The notes beneath the pieces are model-generated. The model did no database searches and was not told where the DNA came from. It saw nothing but the letters and a program-made list of their open reading frames with translations. The position numbers and the translations under genes were made by a program. Shown in pieces: positions 25,496 through 34,314 of a stretch of DNA of 64,000 nt. Within the stretch, counting starts at the first letter, position 1; each line of letters opens with the position of its first letter. Origin of the DNA: Shewanella sp. Choline-02u-19 (GTDB lineage: Bacteria; Pseudomonadota; Gammaproteobacteria; Enterobacterales; Shewanellaceae). Location of the stretch: assembly GCF_002836205.1 (NCBI RefSeq), contig NZ_PJBE01000013.1, positions 1,550,001 through 1,614,000 of the forward strand, read 5' to 3'.

Positions 25496-26180
25496 ACTAA
25501 CAATACTAGGACAAAGCAACTCGCACACGCGAATGACTTTTTCCCTCGCAGAATTCATTCAAACCTTCAAGGGCCAACACTGCTAGACGATTATCAACAG
25601 CGAGATAATCAGCAACAGCTCATCGCTGATCAATTATCAGCCATATATCCGTTAAGCCGCGAGATAATGGCGAACCTCGCCGATGTGAGTTTCAGAGCTA
25701 AAACTGCCGATAATACCCAAAAGGCCTATCGCCCAAGTGGTATAACATGCTTTTTCTCGACCGATACCGCACTTGATTACTATGCATATTCAACGCGTAG
25801 GGAAGATGCTGCGATGTTATTTGAAGAGCATGATGAATTATTGACTTTCAATACTACGAGACGTTGCAGTGACTGACGGGCCTGAAGTGACCACAGCGAA
25901 AGCATTAGTGCTGATTGAGGGCAAGAGGGAGAGTCGGTGATAATGCCCTGCTGTCACGCGCTGCATTCGTTATTGGGCAAATATTGCCAGAACTCGATAG
26001 TGTTGGCTTGGTGAGTCGCTTACTGCGGCCAAATCTCATTGTTCAAGGAGATAGCGGCTCTGAAAATTTAACGATTTCAGAAGCGATATCTAATTCAACC
26101 AATCGCGTATCACACCGAGTTGAAGTGGCAATCGACACCTCTTACGCGAAGAGTCGCTCAGTAGATGCAGTCCAAGTTGC
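25496..26180 (+). pseudogene. Decayed gene of unrecognised family, at least two frameshifts
   Basis: A coding-like stretch is spread over three frames. The first part (about 25496-25850) reads ...LLDDYQQRDNQQQLIADQLSA..., then RREDAAMLFEEHDELLTFN. The second (about 25857-25920) continues in another frame as RDVAVTDGPEVTTAKALVLI. The third (about 25922 on) continues as GRVGDNALLSRAAFVIGQIL. Joined, they form a smooth protein-like sequence, so two frameshifts are inferred. No start codon or signal peptide is preserved; the 240 nt upstream may be a more decayed 5' part. I do not recognise the family. A terminator closes the region. Confidence 0.65.
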
Positions 26181-26209
26181 AAAAAGCCCAGCAAACGCTG
26201 GGCTTTTTA
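26181..26209. terminator. Bidirectional terminator downstream of hda
   Basis: A perfect 12-bp stem AAAAAGCCCAGC / GCTGGGCTTTTT with a 4-nt loop lies 30 nt beyond the hda stop. It also ends the relic on the plus strand. Confidence 0.88.
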
Positions 26210-26238
26210 TCTTTAATATTTTGACTCAATGACAACGA

Positions 26239-26949
26239 TTAAAGTCGTAGCATCTCTTTTATAAAAGGAATGGTCAGTTTACGTTGGTGAACCAATGATG
26301 CTTTATCCAGACGGTCTAACACATCAAACAAGGTTCTTAAGTCTCTGGCTAATCGATTCAGCAAAAAACGACCAACATCGTCAGTCAGCTGTAATCCGCG
26401 CATCGCGGCGCGGCGCTGCAGCGCTGCAAGCTTTTCATCATCAGCCATAGGCTGTAGTTGGTAGTTAAGACCCCACTGCATACGTGAGATGAGATCGGGT
26501 AACGAAAATCCGGTATCTCCCGGTGAAACACTGGCACTTAATACCAATGAACAGGTTTTTTGTTCGGATATTCGATTGTAAAGATCGAAAATAGCTTCTT
26601 CCCAAACGGGATGGCCTGCGATGGCATTGACATCATCAATACAGACTAAATCAATCTTTTCCAAACCTTCTAACAATGCAGGAGAGATACTGGCATGGAT
26701 CCCTAATGGGATATAAAAGCTACTGCGTCCGAGCTCGTTAGCATGGGCACACGCTGCATGCATTAAATGAGTGCGACCAGACTTCTCTGGGCCCCAGATA
26801 AAAACAGCACCTTCAGCGAACCCTTCGGCGCAGGCTTGCAAACTCTGTATGAGTTGATCATTTCCAGCAGCTGGATAATAACTGTTAAAGGTTTCATCAT
26901 CTGGTAGATGAACGGGTAATGATAATTGTAACGGTGAGTTTGATTTCAC
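26239..26949 (-). CDS. hda: DnaA regulatory inactivator Hda
   Basis: Hda is a DnaA-related AAA+ protein that, with the DNA-loaded sliding clamp, stimulates ATP hydrolysis by DnaA and prevents re-initiation. It has 236 residues. The N-terminal clamp-binding motif QLSLPVHL (from residue 8) is followed by the Hda signature DDETFNSYYPAGN. The Walker A segment is GPEKSGRTHL (divergent, as is common in Hda) and the Walker B is LVCIDDVNAI. It is preceded on the same strand by the DUF2066 gene. Confidence 0.93.
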   Translation of the reverse strand: MKSNSPLQLSLPVHLPDDETFNSYYPAAGNDQLIQSLQACAEGFAEGAVFIWGPEKSGRTHLMHAACAHANELGRSSFYIPLGIHASISPALLEGLEKIDLVCIDDVNAIAGHPVWEEAIFDLYNRISEQKTCSLVLSASVSPGDTGFSLPDLISRMQWGLNYQLQPMADDEKLAALQRRAAMRGLQLTDDVGRFLLNRLARDLRTLFDVLDRLDKASLVHQRKLTIPFIKEMLRL

Positions 26950-27020
26950 TCAGGAGTATCTCGACAACGCAGTATTCAGTTTAGGTGCACATGCTACCAT
27001 GTGCACCTCCTAATTGGGAG

Positions 27021-28133
27021 CTATTGACCTTTCCAATAGTAGATCTGTGTCTGTTTCTCGACCTTGGTCATTGTTTCAAAGCTTGCATATTCGACTTCAT
27101 CAGCAGTAATACTGCTGATGACTTCAATTCGCGGATCTAGCTTCATCAGGCGATGTAGGTCATCTTCATTACCAAATAGTGCGACGTTAAATTCAACGGT
27201 CATGCCTTCAATACGCGCAACGCTTACTGTTTTGATCGCGCTTAACTGATTAAGGTATTTTTCTATTTCAACCAACTGCTTCATTTGACTGACATCGGTA
27301 AACGCAACTTTAGCGGTCAACTTTTCACCTGAATCAGCGATCGCATATTGGCCCACATAATACTCACTCGCCGCTGCCGTTATCGCCGTTACAGCCTGTT
27401 CTACCGTCGAGACTTCACCATTAGCACTGATTAAGGGGGTGAGTTGACTCGCGTCATCAGCACGCTCTCTTGGATAAAGTGCCATTTGGTAACGTAATAC
27501 AGCCCCTTGCGGTTCTATGGTCGCCATAATGAAATAGTTTGATTGATACCTTAATGACGCGTTGGCGACATTATCAGTAAACTGACCACGAATATCGTTA
27601 ACACCAACCTGCATCGCATCATCTAAGTCCATTAAAGGGAACACTAAAGGCACACCACGATTAGCCGACTGTGTATTAAACGCATCACGAGTTGTCGACG
27701 AAGAGGCATCACTTAGAATACTTTTATCATCTTCTACATCTTCAACAAGCCACACTAAGGTTAATGGACGTTGCCTTCCCCAAACAGGCAAACCAGCTTG
27801 GCGTAATAGACTAATTAAACGTTTATGGTCGAAGTTAACTTGGATGAATAACTCACCGTCTAACTCTTGATACCCGTACTGGGTCATCAATGAACTGGCA
27901 CTCGCTAACTGCTTAACAACATCTGGATGAGATAAAGCACTCCGGGTACCTGTATTTTTAAGCACAACTTCCTTGAAAGCCTGTTTAATCGCTTGGCTTC
28001 TCAAATTATTGGCTCTTGATTCAACAGCCACAAGGCTTTCATCAAGCTTACTCACTTCAGCGGCGGTAACAAGGGGAGGAATACTCGCGAATAGCGCAAA
28101 TATCATCAAGTAACGACAAATAGATCTCAGCAT
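27021..28133 (-). CDS. DUF2066 family secreted protein
   Basis: A 370-residue protein with an N-terminal signal peptide (about 1-24, CRYLMIFALFASIPPLVTA-A). It resembles DUF2066, a family often encoded beside hda. Characteristic segments are AIKQAFKEVVLKNTGTRSAL and LLRQAGLPVWGRQRPLTLVWLVE. No catalytic motif is visible. It lies 71 nt upstream of hda on the same strand, so it is probably co-transcribed, and it is divergent from uraA. Its role is unknown. Confidence 0.83.
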   Translation of the reverse strand: MLRSICRYLMIFALFASIPPLVTAAEVSKLDESLVAVESRANNLRSQAIKQAFKEVVLKNTGTRSALSHPDVVKQLASASSLMTQYGYQELDGELFIQVNFDHKRLISLLRQAGLPVWGRQRPLTLVWLVEDVEDDKSILSDASSSTTRDAFNTQSANRGVPLVFPLMDLDDAMQVGVNDIRGQFTDNVANASLRYQSNYFIMATIEPQGAVLRYQMALYPRERADDASQLTPLISANGEVSTVEQAVTAITAAASEYYVGQYAIADSGEKLTAKVAFTDVSQMKQLVEIEKYLNQLSAIKTVSVARIEGMTVEFNVALFGNEDDLHRLMKLDPRIEVISSITADEVEYASFETMTKVEKQTQIYYWKGQ

Positions 28134-28307
28134 ACTTAGGCTTCAAAAACGACACGATTATGCAAATTGTACCACAGTAGCTGAGATTAGGAATTTTTAT
28201 CAACAAGGCTTTATTGTAATAAGATCAGTATAGTTTGAGCTAAATCGCTTTATATTTTGCTGCATAAAGATATGATTGATAAGTTTATTTAAAATCAGAG
28301 AATAATA

Positions 28308-29561
28308 ATGAAAAACCTTACACTGCCTTTGCAGGGGGCACAAATGTTGTTTGTCGCCTTTGGTGCGCTAGTATTGATGCCTTTATTGACAGGCTTAGAT
28401 ACCAATGTTGCATTATTTACTGCGGGGATCGGCACCTTAATCTTTCAATTAATTACCAAACGTCAAATTCCGATCTTCTTAGCATCTTCTTTCGCCTTTA
28501 TTGCGCCCATTATGTATGGAGTACAAACATGGGGGATCCCTTCAACCATGGGTGGACTGATGGCCGCCGGCATGGTGTATGTATTATTAGCCACCGTTGT
28601 CAAAGTACGCGGCCCAGGCTTTATTAAACGTTTATTACCTCCAGTCGTTGTTGGTCCGGTGATTATCGTTATCGGATTGGGCTTAGCTCCTGTTGCGGTC
28701 AATATGGCCATCGGAAAAACGGGCGATGGTAGCTTAGTATTAATAGAGCAAAATACGGCGTTAATCATCTCTTTGGCCTCTTTGTTTACCACCATCGCGG
28801 TGGCAATATTTGCTAAAGGCATGTTAAAGCTAATGCCCATTTTGGCAGGTATCTCTGTTGGCTATGGCTTAAGTTTGGCATTTGGTATCGTAGATTTCTC
28901 AGCCGTGACCAACGCGAGCTGGATTGCCATGCCTAACTTTGTGGCTCCAGAATTTAACTGGCATGCGATCCTCTTTATGATCCCGGTAGCGATAGCACCA
29001 GCGGTAGAGCACATTGGTGATATTCTGGCGATATCCAACGTCACAGGAAAAGATTTTATCAAGAAACCAGGCCTACACAGAACACTCGCGGGTGATGGTT
29101 TTGCGACCATAGCCTCTTCTGCATTCGGTGGCCCACCAAACACCACCTATTCTGAAGTGACTGGCGCTGTAACCCTAACAAAAGCCTTTAATCCCGTGAT
29201 CATGACATGGACTGCCATTACCGCCATTACTCTGGCCTTTGTCGGTAAATTGGGCGCCTTGATGCAAACTATCCCTGTCCCTGTGATGGGCGGTATTATG
29301 TGCTTACTATTCGGCTCAATCGCAGCAGTAGGGCTTAATTCTCTAATCAAAAATAACGTTGATATGAATGAACCGCGTAACTTAAGTATTGTAGGTGTGA
29401 CCTTGGTTTTTGGTATTGGGGGGATGGCCTTTGGTATCGGTTCATTTAGCCTTACTGGGATCAGTTTATGCGGTATCGTAGCGATATTAATGAATCTTGT
29501 GCTTCCTGATAATGCAGCAGCACATAGCAAAATCATCAGTGAAGAGATTGACCAGATTTAG
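28308..29561 (+). CDS. uraA: Uracil permease (NCS2 family)
   Basis: A 417-residue polytopic transporter of the uracil/xanthine (NCS2) family with about 14 hydrophobic segments; it imports uracil with protons. Family signatures are the glutamate-containing PAVEHIGDILAIS in the substrate-binding half-helix and the FGGPPNTTYSEVTGAV motif. It has a CAGAGAA ribosome-binding region. It is divergent from the DUF2066-hda pair and ends at a strong terminator. No upp gene is adjacent. Confidence 0.9.
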   Translation: MKNLTLPLQGAQMLFVAFGALVLMPLLTGLDTNVALFTAGIGTLIFQLITKRQIPIFLASSFAFIAPIMYGVQTWGIPSTMGGLMAAGMVYVLLATVVKVRGPGFIKRLLPPVVVGPVIIVIGLGLAPVAVNMAIGKTGDGSLVLIEQNTALIISLASLFTTIAVAIFAKGMLKLMPILAGISVGYGLSLAFGIVDFSAVTNASWIAMPNFVAPEFNWHAILFMIPVAIAPAVEHIGDILAISNVTGKDFIKKPGLHRTLAGDGFATIASSAFGGPPNTTYSEVTGAVTLTKAFNPVIMTWTAITAITLAFVGKLGALMQTIPVPVMGGIMCLLFGSIAAVGLNSLIKNNVDMNEPRNLSIVGVTLVFGIGGMAFGIGSFSLTGISLCGIVAILMNLVLPDNAAAHSKIISEEIDQI

Positions 29562-29607
29562 GTCACTGAGTTTACATTCTTCATAAAAACCTAAAAACCC
29601 CATCAAT

Positions 29608-29646
29608 AAAAAAGCCCTGAATATCTAAAATATTCAGGGCTTTTCT
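29608..29646. terminator. Bidirectional terminator between uraA and grxD
   Basis: A 15-bp stem (AAAAGCCCTGAATAT with its complement) and a 5-nt loop lie between convergent genes, with T-rich ends on both strands. Confidence 0.9.
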
Positions 29647-29661
29647 TTAACAAACTGAAGA

Positions 29662-30009
29662 TTAGCTACTCGCTTGCTCATCTTCCGTTTTATGTTTTGC
29701 AGCCGTTTCCTTGATAAGGGTCTGTAACTCGCCCTTTTGGAACATTTCAGTAAGGATATCGCACCCACCGATCAGCTCGCCTTCGATCCACAATTGTGGA
29801 AAAGTCGGCCAGTTAGCGTATTTAGGCAGCTCGCTACGAATATCTGGGTGCAGAAGAATATCAACGAAAGCAAATTGCGCTTCACAATTAATCATGATCT
29901 GCGCGACTTGAGAAGAAAAACCACAGCTCGGTAACTTTGGTGAGCCTTTCATGTAAACGATAATTGGATTCTCAGCTATTTGCTGCTTGATTTTTTCAAC
30001 TGTTTCCAT
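29662..30009 (-). CDS. grxD: Monothiol glutaredoxin (Grx4)
   Basis: A 115-residue monothiol glutaredoxin that binds and transfers [2Fe-2S] clusters. The CGFS active site is at C29 (LPSCGFSSQ). The glutathione-binding WPTFPQLWIEGELIGGCDI segment is intact. The frame is open to 30096, but ATG 30009 follows AGGA at 8 nt and gives the usual N-terminus METVEKIKQQIAENP. It is divergent from sodB, and the two genes are also near each other in E. coli. Confidence 0.94.
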   Translation of the reverse strand: METVEKIKQQIAENPIIVYMKGSPKLPSCGFSSQVAQIMINCEAQFAFVDILLHPDIRSELPKYANWPTFPQLWIEGELIGGCDILTEMFQKGELQTLIKETAAKHKTEDEQASS

Positions 30010-30234
30010 TTTTATTTCCTGAGTTATACAACATTGCAATTTAGCTATTGTACGCCAGTATAGTACAGAACAAAAACCTACTTTTAGTAAGGACAATTGC
30101 TAATAGATATAATCGATTGAGGTAATCGACCAATTCGAATAAACAATGATACACTTCACAAGTTTATTAGGTAAAATGTCTCGCAGTGAGCAAGAACGCA
30201 TAAAACAACAATCTAGAGTTAACGGAGAAAACTA

Positions 30235-30819
30235 ATGGCTTTCGAATTACCAGCATTACCTTACGCAAAAAACGCACTTGAGCCGCATATCTCAGAAGAA
30301 ACAATCAACTACCATTACGGTAAGCATCACAACACTTACGTTGTAAAGCTTAACGGCCTAGTTGAAGGAACTGACCTTGCACAGAAGAGCCTAGAAGAGA
30401 TCATCAAGACCTCTACTGGTGGTATCTTCAACAACGCAGCTCAAATCTGGAATCACACTTTTTACTGGAACTGCCTATCACCAAATGGTGGCGGAGAAGC
30501 AACTGGACCAGTAGCTGACGCTATTGTTGCAGCTTTTGGTTCTTTTGAAGCATTTAAAGCACAGTTTACAGATTCTGCAGTTAACAACTTCGGTAGCGCT
30601 TGGACTTGGTTAGTGAAGAAAGCTGATGGTACTGTTGCAATCGTTAATACTAGCAATGCAGCGACTCCACTAACTGATGAAACTGTTACGCCAATCATGA
30701 CTGTTGATGTTTGGGAACATGCTTATTATATCGATTACCGCAATGTTCGCCCTGACTACATGGCTCACTTCTGGCAACTAATTAACTGGGAATTTGTTAA
30801 CGCAAACTTCGCTGGTTAA
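30235..30819 (+). CDS. sodB: Iron superoxide dismutase
   Basis: A cytoplasmic superoxide dismutase of 194 residues. The metal ligands are H27, H74, D158 and H162 (VDVWEHAYY). The iron-type marker Q70 is present in NNAAQIWNH. The C-terminus ends with RPDYMAHFWQLINWEFVNANF. An AACGGAG ribosome-binding site precedes the ATG. Iron rather than manganese is inferred from the AAQ signature. Confidence 0.97.
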   Translation: MAFELPALPYAKNALEPHISEETINYHYGKHHNTYVVKLNGLVEGTDLAQKSLEEIIKTSTGGIFNNAAQIWNHTFYWNCLSPNGGGEATGPVADAIVAAFGSFEAFKAQFTDSAVNNFGSAWTWLVKKADGTVAIVNTSNAATPLTDETVTPIMTVDVWEHAYYIDYRNVRPDYMAHFWQLINWEFVNANFAG

Positions 30820-30866
30820 TAGCAAGTCTCTTTCAACGCAAATACTGTTGAAAATGGACTAAATAC

Positions 30867-30901
30867 AAAATCCGAGCTCTTTCAGAGGTCGGATTTTTTT
30901 A
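30867..30901 (+). terminator. Terminator of sodB
   Basis: A 13-bp stem AAAATCCGA-g-CTCT / AGAG-g-TCGGATTTT with one G-G mismatch is followed by a run of seven T. It begins 47 nt after the stop. Confidence 0.85.
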
Positions 30902-31152
30902 TACCTGCCTATGGTCCCCACTGACCTTAATCGTGCACTTTTTACTGTGCTAAATTATAGCGGCAGCTTATAAGTGCGAATGATGAAACCTAACTATACA
31001 AGCAACTTGAAGGTATACCTCGACTTATAACTGTGATTTAAAACCAGTCTTCAAGTGTCGTTAGGCTGACAATGTTAGTGAACTACATTCAATAAAAACT
31101 GCGTTTACTGACGTCATAAAACGAATGGATAGCCACTAAGGCGCTAAAACAA
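30902..31152. other. Intergenic region after sodB
   Basis: About 250 nt between the sodB terminator and the next terminator. No open frame of protein-like character, repeat or operator was recognised. Confidence 0.4.
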
Positions 31153-31186
31153 AAATGCCGATAAGCAAAGCGTATCGGCATTTATA
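31153..31186 (-). terminator. Terminator of the rraA-like/asmA/lipoprotein operon
   Basis: A perfect 11-bp stem AAATGCCGATA / TATCGGCATTT with a 9-nt loop. On the minus strand it is followed by TTGTTTTAG. It lies about 45 nt past the lipoprotein stop. Confidence 0.75.
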
Positions 31187-31229
31187 TTCAGGGCAAATGA
31201 TTCAATCGCCCCCTTTAACTTTACTTACG

Positions 31230-31778
31230 TTAAAACTTATACAGTACTGGTGCCATTGCAGGGGTTGTAGATTCAGTTGCTCGCCCTGAAAATATTGCCT
31301 GTAAGTAATAACCCTTTTCTATAGCGGATGCCATATCAGCAGTAATGCTAAATTTTACGTTTTGCGTTTTACCCGCTGCCATCACTGTTTCACGTAATGC
31401 TTGAGTAAACATCATCTCATTAGACCAAGCCCATACTTTTTTGCCTGCTGAATTAAACAGCCATAGGTCAGCAGTCATTCCTGAACGAAACATCAGTGGT
31501 ACACCATGTGATTGATTATTGGTATATTGCAAGGTTACTTTCATTGCACTACCTGCAACACGATCTACAATCAGCTTGCCATCAAACAAGCTTTTGGCGA
31601 TAAGCTTAGCCTTCATATCATCACTCTTATCGATTGGAGTAATAATCGCTGGCGACACCTTTGCATTACTCGATGCTTTTGTCATCTCTGCGACCTCTAC
31701 CGAACTGTGACTCGTCGCGCCCTGTGAGCACCCCAAAGCACTTAATACCACTAAACCTAATCCTGCTTTATGTAACAT
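31230..31778 (-). CDS. Lipoprotein with BsuPI-like domain
   Basis: A 182-residue lipoprotein. The signal peptide ends in a lipobox with C17 (LSALGC-S). A Ser/Ala/Lys-rich linker follows. The C-terminal domain (about residues 75-170) resembles the intracellular proteinase inhibitor BsuPI beta-sandwich, with VTLQYTNNQSHGVPLMF and ADLWLFNSAGKKVWAWS. Whether it inhibits a protease is unknown. ATG 31778 overlaps the asmA stop (TGATG) and follows a strong GGAGG at 6 nt, so translation is coupled; a TTG one codon upstream is less likely. Confidence 0.82.
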   Translation of the reverse strand: MLHKAGLGLVVLSALGCSQGATSHSSVEVAEMTKASSNAKVSPAIITPIDKSDDMKAKLIAKSLFDGKLIVDRVAGSAMKVTLQYTNNQSHGVPLMFRSGMTADLWLFNSAGKKVWAWSNEMMFTQALRETVMAAGKTQNVKFSITADMASAIEKGYYLQAIFSGRATESTTPAMAPVLYKF

Positions 31779-33595
31779 CAAAATCCTCCGAATTTTTTAA
31801 ATAAGCTGTCTTTCAGCTTATTGGTTTCATCTTTTAGCTTTGAATCAAACAAGGCTTTAGTATCTAACGAAAATTTAGGCTCTGACATTGTCCCGCTTAT
31901 TGCAAATGGGATCTCAACACCGTATAGCGCATCGCGTTCATTGCCTCCTTGCCCTTCCAGCGAGCCAACGACCGACGTGGTCAACCTGTAATCTAACGCT
32001 TCGTTGATGACATTAGCGGTCCCCGCTCCCGTAAGTCGTATGAGAGGGGACGCCATATGAAGGTCTGGATTTGAGACAAGCCCTTTGGCGACCTTAAAGG
32101 ACCCCGTCATACTGGTGAAGTCAGTCTTTTGTTCTGTTGAGTCACTTGGTGACATATCACCGCCAAGTTTGGCTTTTGCATCGCGGATCATTTGTGGAAT
32201 ATTTACGCCATGAATAGCACCATCGGCAATTTCAAATTTTCCATTTGCAAGCAAGTTCTTTTTCAAATTATCAGGGAGCAAACTCTTGCCCTTACCTGCA
32301 ACATTAAAGTTAGCCGTACCATCGAGCATATCAATTTCAGCAGCATCCACTAATAATGCACGAATATCGACACCGCTCAAGCGTTTGTCAAATTGATACT
32401 GTGCCACTTTATTTCGGCCATCGAGTTTTGCCGACGCCTTTATCGTTCCTCCATATAAATCGGCAGATAACTGGCTGATATTGGCAACACCTTGCTTCAT
32501 GACCATTTTAAATACCCAGTTTTGAGTTTTTAAATTGGCTACTTTTACTGATTTAACATTAACGTTGATATCTAAGTTAACTGTTTTCATTGCCGTTAAA
32601 TCTGGTTCAACGGCAGCCGCATTAGATGGACTGGTCTGTTTTTGAGTTGCAGCACCCTCCTCTTGTTTTGGCAATAAACGATCTATATCAATATCTCCAA
32701 TATCAAGCTTGGCAACGACAGAGGGGACTTTCGCCCCATACGCAATATCGACTTTACCTGATGCATTAATATCAGCGGCACTGAAACTGGCTAACACTAA
32801 GCTCATTGTTTGCTTATCTAACGCCATTTCAAGCGACGTATTGATGTCAGCTTTTAAGGAGCCATTTGGAATACTGTTACCGGTAATGAGGTTTGTCACC
32901 ACAAAATCGTTAATCGTCACATGTTGTAGATCTTGGGAAACTCTAATTTGGCCTTCACCACTGCTGTCTAGATTAAGATCGGGTAATGACGCGGATAACT
33001 CATATTGTAATGTCGCAAACTGATCTAGCTGAAAGCGCCCTAGCGTTAATGACTTGAGTGACAACACTTGTGTCGCGTTTGTTTGATGGTCAAAATTACT
33101 GATTTTGGTATTGGTGATTGAAATGCCACCAATATCTAATGTTGATAAGGTTGCACTTGATGTCGCACCGTCACTGGATTGTGGTTGAGCGCTATCGCTA
33201 GCCTGCCCAGTAAGCCCGTCAAAACTGGTTCGACCGTCTTTTTGAGTTTCTAACGCCAATGTCAATCCATCTAAGTTTAGCTGGGAGATCTCTACCTCTT
33301 TCTTTAGCAAAGGCATTAACGCCACTTCAGCGACGACTTCATTGATTGAAACCATGGCTGCATTTTCAAACCCTGCTGGATTTGAAAGTGTGATCCCCCC
33401 GAGCTTGATCCCTAAACTAGGAAAGAAGGTCCACGATAGATCACTGCTTATTGCCAAATTACGACCTGTTTTATCTTTAACCACATCGACAATTTGAGGT
33501 TTAAAATCATTTGGGTCAAAAATTAAGGTGATATATAACACCAACGCTGCAACTAAACCTAAGATTGCTACAAAAAACCATTTTAAAAATTTCAT
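31778..33595 (-). CDS. AsmA family protein
   Basis: A 605-residue AsmA/TamB-superfamily protein. It has one N-terminal membrane anchor (about residues 3-24, LKWFFVAILGLVAALVLYIT) followed by FDPNDFKPQIVDVVKDKTGRNL, the family's opening motif. A long beta-rich periplasmic region and a conserved C-terminal region (LDGTANFNVAGKGKSL; LTGAGTANVINEALDYRL) follow. Such proteins are thought to help phospholipid transfer between membranes. ATG 33595 has a GGAAT upstream; ATG 33607 has none. It lies between the rraA-like and lipoprotein genes on one transcript. Confidence 0.88.
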   Translation of the reverse strand: MKFLKWFFVAILGLVAALVLYITLIFDPNDFKPQIVDVVKDKTGRNLAISSDLSWTFFPSLGIKLGGITLSNPAGFENAAMVSINEVVAEVALMPLLKKEVEISQLNLDGLTLALETQKDGRTSFDGLTGQASDSAQPQSSDGATSSATLSTLDIGGISITNTKISNFDHQTNATQVLSLKSLTLGRFQLDQFATLQYELSASLPDLNLDSSGEGQIRVSQDLQHVTINDFVVTNLITGNSIPNGSLKADINTSLEMALDKQTMSLVLASFSAADINASGKVDIAYGAKVPSVVAKLDIGDIDIDRLLPKQEEGAATQKQTSPSNAAAVEPDLTAMKTVNLDINVNVKSVKVANLKTQNWVFKMVMKQGVANISQLSADLYGGTIKASAKLDGRNKVAQYQFDKRLSGVDIRALLVDAAEIDMLDGTANFNVAGKGKSLLPDNLKKNLLANGKFEIADGAIHGVNIPQMIRDAKAKLGGDMSPSDSTEQKTDFTSMTGSFKVAKGLVSNPDLHMASPLIRLTGAGTANVINEALDYRLTTSVVGSLEGQGGNERDALYGVEIPFAISGTMSEPKFSLDTKALFDSKLKDETNKLKDSLFKKFGGF

Positions 33596-33628
33596 GACAG
33601 ATTCCATCTGAATAATAAAAAGCGATTA

Positions 33629-34126
33629 CTATAAATTTAGCACGGATAAATCTAAAGCATGATGAGATATTGCGATCCCGTTCAGATCAGCATATACAAA
33701 TGAGTGTGGAGAAATAATGACACCGTATATTTCTACCGCGATATTAATCTCCCCAAGCCCTTTCTTAACTGTTTTAATTGGGTTAGCCCCAATTGCTTGT
33801 ATGCCAATATCCATAGTCTTAAGCGCAGCCACATCTCGAACGCAGCCAAAAATAACAATACCTTGCCAACCATTATCTTCGGCACTTTTTGCGATCATAT
33901 CGCCTAGCAATGCACTGTCGGTTATTCCTTGCCCATCGACAACAAGCACCTTACCTTTACCATTTTTCGATAACACTTCTTTTACTAATGAGTTATCTTT
34001 AAAGCATTTAACGGTTACAACTTCACCCCAGAAACAATCTTGTTTACCAAAAGACTTAAACATGGGGGGAAGCAGTGACAAACGTTCAGCATATGAATCA
34101 AATAAATCAGGTAATAGATCTTGCAT
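33629..34126 (-). CDS. RraA family protein
   Basis: A 165-residue protein of the RraA/HMG-aldolase fold. It carries the family segments VLVVDGQGITDSALLGDMIA and GIVIFGCVRDVAALKTMDIG, and ends with VYADLNGIAIS. Members are either RNase E inhibitors (RraA) or divalent-metal 4-hydroxy-4-methyl-2-oxoglutarate aldolases; the sequence does not decide which. It is the first gene of an apparent operon with asmA (33 nt) and the lipoprotein, an unusual context for RraA. Its function is therefore open. Confidence 0.8.
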   Translation of the reverse strand: MQDLLPDLFDSYAERLSLLPPMFKSFGKQDCFWGEVVTVKCFKDNSLVKEVLSKNGKGKVLVVDGQGITDSALLGDMIAKSAEDNGWQGIVIFGCVRDVAALKTMDIGIQAIGANPIKTVKKGLGEINIAVEIYGVIISPHSFVYADLNGIAISHHALDLSVLNL

Positions 34127-34216
34127 CAGCGGTTCCTTGCTTTAAAAGCGTTAACTCATATTAACTAGACTGACAGGTCATTAAGCTAAACCCAAGTAAA
34201 TAGTTGTCCTTTTATA

Positions 34217-34271
34217 CTAAAAATGACGTTTTTCCTTTTACAGATATAGATTACAAACTATAATCTATATC
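34217..34271 (+). promoter_or_regulatory. Perfect 11-bp palindrome overlapping a putative promoter of the 105-residue protein gene
   Basis: GATATAGATTA (34243-34253) and TAATCTATATC (34261-34271) are exact complements with a 7-nt spacer. A TATAAT hexamer (34259-34264) falls inside the palindrome, with TTTTAC (34236-34241) at 17-nt spacing as a weak -35. The arrangement looks like a repressor operator covering a promoter 44 nt before the start codon. The flank at 34217-34232 repeats a segment upstream of perM. Confidence 0.6.
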
Positions 34272-34314
34272 AATGTCTACTTTTAGACGCGAATCTTGTT
34301 AACCTCGGACTCCT

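Noticed and set aside
26239..26949. Defective Walker A in Hda (GPEKSGRTHL instead of GKT/S)
   Set aside because: Hda proteins commonly have an Arg in this position, so it is not a sign of inactivation.
31230..31778. TTG at 31781 as the lipoprotein start
   Set aside because: The ATG at 31778 has the better spacing (6 nt) from GGAGG and forms the usual TGATG stop-start overlap.
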